Part shown: positions 6,918 through 9,023 of the stretch, piece after piece | How positions within the stretch are numbered: the first letter of the stretch is position 1 | How the letters are laid out: every line of letters begins with the position of its first letter | DNA from: Desulfocapsa sp. | GTDB taxonomy: Bacteria > Desulfobacterota > Desulfobulbia > Desulfobulbales > Desulfocapsaceae | Direction: 5' to 3' | Length of the DNA: 9,023 nt | Assembly (NCBI GenBank): GCA_029935135.1 | Contig: JAOZKX010000058.1 | Location: 1 to 9,023 of the forward strand | Made by a program: the position numbers and the translations under genes | Notes under the pieces: model-generated | What the model was told of the DNA's origin: nothing | What the model saw: the letters and a program-made list of their open reading frames with translations, nothing else | Database searches by the model: none

Positions 6918-6922
6918 ACTCC
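6918..6922 (-). promoter_or_regulatory. Strong Shine-Dalgarno before ATG 6910 (five-codon frame M-N-K-T-H then TAG)
   Basis: The minus strand reads GGAGT with 7 nt to ATG 6910, the best ribosome site in this neighbourhood. The frame from this ATG has only five codons before TAG 6895-6893, and after that TAG the same frame is the zinc-ribbon ORF. Confidence 0.5.
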
Positions 6923-6981
6923 ATTAAACCTCGGACAGAAGCAGTAACCACTCATATTCCTTAGAAGCCATTTTCTTGGTG

Positions 6982-7110
6982 CGAAATGTAAGCTCTAAGA
7001 GCTGAAAATGACTATTTCGTGCGACATTGTGTCGTTACAACAGTATGTTGTCATGGTCCGACCCCATGTGTGTTAATACCGGTAACATCTTCTCTAGGCG
7101 GTTTGTCCGC
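6982..7110. repeat. Tandem run of small perfect inverted repeats (hairpin array)
   Basis: An outer pair CGAAAT/ATTTCG (6982-6987 and 7014-7019) encloses AGCTCT-a-AGAGCT (6991-7003). Then, almost without gaps, follow CGACA-ttg-TGTCG (7022-7034), ACAACA-gta-TGTTGT (7037-7051), CATGG-7nt-CCATG (7052-7068) and TGTTA-7nt-TAACA (7071-7087), and then GCGG-5nt-CCGC (7098-7110). All arms match perfectly. Such density is unlikely by chance and implies a folded RNA or single-stranded DNA, or a repeat cluster. The strand of action is unknown. Confidence 0.65.
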
Positions 7111-7170
7111 AGCCTGGGCTATTCCCTCCTCCTAGTGCTGCTGGTCTTGGGGACCGTTCTGCTAGGGTAG
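7066..7170 (+). CDS. Hydrophobic 34-codon micro-ORF, doubtful
   Basis: ATG at 7066 (or in-frame ATG at 7045) to TAG at 7168-7170. The peptide has a basic middle (S-R-R-F-V-R-S) followed by about 15 almost wholly hydrophobic residues (S-L-L-L-V-L-L-V-L-G-T-V-L-L-G), the layout of a membrane anchor or of the N terminus of AsmA/TamB-like proteins. No Shine-Dalgarno precedes either ATG, and part of the frame is itself an inverted repeat (CCTAG 7131-7135 with CTAGG 7162-7166, enclosing GGTC/GACC). It could be a truncated gene start, a small membrane peptide of type I toxin style, or chance. Confidence 0.22.
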   Translation: MCVNTGNIFSRRFVRSLGYSLLLVLLVLGTVLLG

Positions 7171-7244
7171 GGTATTTGCTTTTCCTTTTACGGGCTCTCC
7201 GTTTTCCACTTGACTATACTTATCATAGATGCTCCCTGAAGATA

Positions 7245-8543
7245 TTACTGTTCGAAACAATAATATCGGTTCTCCAATGCACACGACTCTTTTTCATCTG
7301 TTGCCGTCCACGCACCCGCAGGCGAGGTAGCTGCTGCATACCCAATATATGTTTCCAGGGCATCTGAATCTGATGTCCATCCAAGGCAGTGCCCTGTCTC
7401 AGTCTTGAGCGCGGTTCCGTCGAACCACACATTGGACCATACATCTCTATAGGTCACGACCGATTGCCCATGCTGGTCGGTAGTTAGACGTCGATCCAAA
7501 GTCCCGTCAGTCAATCCAGCCCAGTTGGGCGCAATGTCGCTACCAGAGGCGTTGTGATATGGTACATCATCTGTAGTTCTGTCAAAACGTGCGGCAGGGG
7601 AACCTTCTACGGTACCATCGCTGAGCCAGGCCTTAAAGTCGCCGGCTAATCCAGCTCCTCTGGCCAGATAATTACAGTGGTTATCCGCCCCGGTCAGTCC
7701 GCCCAGATTAGCGTTGCTGAAGTCGCCGGTAATGAAAGCTACCTTCCCCCCTTCCTGGCATTCCCCGTTGTCACAAAATCTGGAGACACAGTCGCCATTA
7801 AAAGTACAGGCGGAGCCGTCAAATTTCAGGCAGCTACCAGCAGCGCAGTAGCTGCCAGGCTCACAGACTTCCCCGCAAGCACCACAGTTTCCGGGATCAT
7901 AGTCTGTATCGACACATGTATCCGAACATTTATCAAACTTCTCGGGACAGTCATAGGTCCCTCTGATACCGAAAATCTCAACTCCGGCTTTAATATTATA
8001 AGGACTCAGATCATAATCCTCACTCTGTAGGTCTGTTTCTTCATAATATGCGGCGGGTACTGTCGAGCTAAAAGGGTATATGTCTCCTGTCGGCATAGTC
8101 CCTGTAATCTTGACACCATTGACGAAGCCAACTTTGGAATTGCGGAGGTCGGCTGCTGTCATGGGATTAGTACTTTCACTGGTAAAAGTACCGGTCTGGT
8201 CAAAGAGAGATACACCATCTTTAATGTTGTCGGGAGTAAGGGCCGCATCTCCGACCACCGAGCCGGAACCGTTATGGTACCCAGATGGTATGGACTGATC
8301 GGAATCTGACGGGTGAATCAGTACGGCACCATTGTCAGGCATGGTCCCCGGGATTCCGACTCCGGATTCACCTGAAAATGTTTTTCCATCAAGAACATCG
8401 GCGGCGACGGCATCACCAACAATTGCCGTATTCTTGCCGCCTAAAGGGATCACTACTACTTTGTCCGCCGCAACGGCTGAACAGGCAAAGAATCCTGCAA
8501 CCAGGGTTGATATCATGGTCAGGGAATGCAGCTTTTTAATCAT
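7245..8543 (-). CDS. Secreted mosaic protein: tail-collar-like repeats, Cys-rich module, DUF1554 (endostatin-like/CTLD fold) domain
   Basis: A 432-residue protein starting M-I-K-K-L with a Sec signal peptide cleaved near A-V-A-A (residue 26). Residues about 44-119 and 129-197 are two copies of a module seen in phage-tail-collar-like and secreted bacterial proteins: G-K-T-F-S...G-V-G-I-x-G-T-M-P, then N-I-K-(D/A)-G-V-x-(L/I)-F-x-x-x-G-T. Residues 199-262 hold 12 Cys, including C-S-D-T-C-V-D-T...C-G-A-C-G-x-V-C, a disulfide module common in myxobacterial and deltaproteobacterial surface proteins. Residues 267-430 match DUF1554: N-L-G-G-L-T-G-A-D, K-A-W-L-S-D-G, N-W-A-G-L-T-D-G-T-L, C-L-G-W-T-S, and a final Y-Y-C-F, with four Cys (290, 386, 421, 429). 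Probably extracellular, a binding or adhesion protein; ligand unknown. AAGGAG at 8556-8551 fixes the start. The long leader suggests post-transcriptional control. Confidence 0.9.
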   Translation of the reverse strand: MIKKLHSLTMISTLVAGFFACSAVAADKVVVIPLGGKNTAIVGDAVAADVLDGKTFSGESGVGIPGTMPDNGAVLIHPSDSDQSIPSGYHNGSGSVVGDAALTPDNIKDGVSLFDQTGTFTSESTNPMTAADLRNSKVGFVNGVKITGTMPTGDIYPFSSTVPAAYYEETDLQSEDYDLSPYNIKAGVEIFGIRGTYDCPEKFDKCSDTCVDTDYDPGNCGACGEVCEPGSYCAAGSCLKFDGSACTFNGDCVSRFCDNGECQEGGKVAFITGDFSNANLGGLTGADNHCNYLARGAGLAGDFKAWLSDGTVEGSPAARFDRTTDDVPYHNASGSDIAPNWAGLTDGTLDRRLTTDQHGQSVVTYRDVWSNVWFDGTALKTETGHCLGWTSDSDALETYIGYAAATSPAGAWTATDEKESCALENRYYCFEQ

Positions 8544-8550
8544 CTTCTAT

Positions 8551-8556
8551 CTCCTT
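8551..8556 (-). promoter_or_regulatory. Shine-Dalgarno of the mosaic gene
   Basis: The minus strand reads AAGGAG, 7 nt before ATG 8543; strong and well spaced. Confidence 0.8.
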
Positions 8557-8577
8557 GTGGATCTCCAAATTTGAATT

Positions 8578-8593
8578 GCAGGGCCTTCCCTGC
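8578..8593. promoter_or_regulatory. Perfect 6-bp GC-rich hairpin in the leader of the mosaic gene
   Basis: GCAGGG (8578-8583) and CCCTGC (8588-8593) with a 4-nt loop, about 35 nt before the start codon. It is stable enough to affect translation or mRNA life. No T-run follows, so it is not a terminator. Confidence 0.45.
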
Positions 8594-8631
8594 CTGTAAA
8601 AACGGCTAACGCTAGAATATACATGGTGGAT

Positions 8632-8654
8632 GTTCAATCGCTGATGACTTGAAC
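8632..8654. promoter_or_regulatory. Second inverted repeat in the leader of the mosaic gene
   Basis: GTTCAA (8632-8637) and TTGAAC (8649-8654), 11 nt apart. It may be an mRNA stem or an operator half-site pair. It lies between the predicted transcription start and the gene. Confidence 0.35.
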
Positions 8655-8739
8655 GGACACAAATATGAGAAGAGGTCAGGCGGCAAAAGTGATGATCGTT
8701 TCTCGCTGAACCTTTCAATTGTTTATAAGATAATTATTA

Positions 8740-8769
8740 TTAATACAATACATGCCCAGACAGTGTCAA
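8740..8769 (-). promoter_or_regulatory. Sigma70-type promoter for the mosaic gene
   Basis: The minus strand has a perfect TTGACA (8769-8764), an 18-nt spacer, and TATTAA (8745-8740), which matches 4 of 6 of the -10. Transcription would start near 8733, giving an untranslated leader of about 190 nt before ATG 8543 that contains both inverted repeats. Confidence 0.5.
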
Positions 8770-9023
8770 TGGTTAACAAACTTGTTTTCTGGATTTTTGG
8801 GAGAAATTTCTTCTTTAGAAACTTTCAGCTCACCATTTTTTTTATGCAGTTGTTTTGAGCAAATCTCCCACAGTACATTTGGGGTCAGAGTAAAATTAAG
8901 CATCTTGCCATCAGTAATGCTAACTTATCTTATGAAAATAATTACTTAAATTTTATCTCTCCTCTCAAAACCCAAATTGCTGCCTACTACACGCTACATT
9001 TTGTGAAATATTGCTGTAATAAA
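8770..9023. other. AT-rich non-coding right edge with REP-like motif
   Basis: No supportable gene is seen. All three minus-strand frames entering from the right edge meet a stop within about 60 nt. TGGGAGA (8798-8804) and TCTCCCA (8864-8870) form a spaced inverted repeat, and GGGGTCAGAGTAAAATTAAG occupies 8881-8900. Confidence 0.5.
8881..8900 (+). repeat. GGGGTCAGAGTAAAATT motif resembling REP / RAYT-associated repeat ends
   Basis: From memory, GGGGTCAGAGTAAAATT-like strings recur in many proteobacterial genomes next to IS200-like REP-associated tyrosine transposases. No transposase is present here, so this would be a solo end or relic. The related motif GGGGTCGGA is on the minus strand at 7065-7057. 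Confidence 0.35.

Larger units (their letters stand above)
6897..7244. other. Intergenic region rich in small perfect inverted repeats
   Basis: About 350 bp with no convincing conserved gene. It carries a dense set of short perfect hairpins (6982-7110), a 34-codon hydrophobic micro-ORF (7066-7170), and a GGGGTCGGA-type motif on the minus strand (7065-7057). No RNA family was recognised. Remnants of a mobile or REP-like element are possible. Confidence 0.5.

Noticed and set aside
7677..8574. Several plus-strand frames over the mosaic gene
   Set aside because: Antisense shadows; the minus-strand gene has a signal peptide, a strong ribosome site and recognised domains.
8649..8949. Plus-strand frames at the right edge
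   Set aside because: AT-rich, no ribosome sites, low-complexity Phe/Ile-rich peptides, and they overlap the promoter of the mosaic gene.

Overview
The window is 9 kb of chromosomal DNA of middling GC from a Gram-negative, probably marine or sediment deltaproteobacterium (Desulfobacterota; a Desulfobulbales-type sulfate reducer or relative is my best guess). The basis is the mix of families: a Wzy/WaaL-type polysaccharide ligase with TPR tail, an FG-GAP beta-propeller, a tail-collar/Cys-rich/DUF1554 mosaic protein, and Sec signal peptides on four of the seven recognisable protein genes. There is no rRNA, tRNA, CRISPR or intact transposase, so the lineage is inferred and not proven.

Layout. 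Positions 1-3913 form a leftward (minus-strand) block with one good sigma70-type promoter at 3977-4005. Its order is a secreted seven-repeat FG-GAP protein (2651-3913), a polytopic O-antigen ligase/polymerase with C-terminal TPRs (790-2601), and an open frame that runs off the left edge (1-759). The last looks like a transglutaminase-like protein lacking the catalytic Cys. The block reads as an envelope/exopolysaccharide operon. Positions 4413-6428 hold two rightward genes: a small basic secreted protein with two Cys (4413-4703) and a secreted protein with two tandem concanavalin-like beta-sandwich domains (5025-6428). Positions 6632-8543 are leftward again: a 76-residue zinc-ribbon frame (6632-6862) and a 432-residue secreted mosaic protein (7245-8543) with a long structured leader and a promoter with a consensus -35 box at 8740-8769.

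The genes look like a surface/extracellular set: one builds or ligates polysaccharide, and several secreted proteins have adhesion or carbohydrate-binding folds. A direct functional link between the three blocks is inference.

The most unusual parts are non-coding. From 6982 to 7110 there is a run of small perfect inverted repeats, four of them nearly back to back at 7022-7087, just before a 34-codon hydrophobic micro-ORF. GGGGTC(A/G)GA motifs resembling REP/RAYT-type repeat ends occur at 7057-7065 (minus) and 8881-8889 (plus), in inverted orientation around the mosaic gene. In two places a single in-frame TAG lies exactly 33 nt before the apparent ATG of a frame that has no Shine-Dalgarno of its own (before positions 759 and 6862). 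In the second case a strong ribosome-binding site and ATG lie upstream in the same frame. This can be read as amber decay, short leaders, or UAG read-through such as pyrrolysine.
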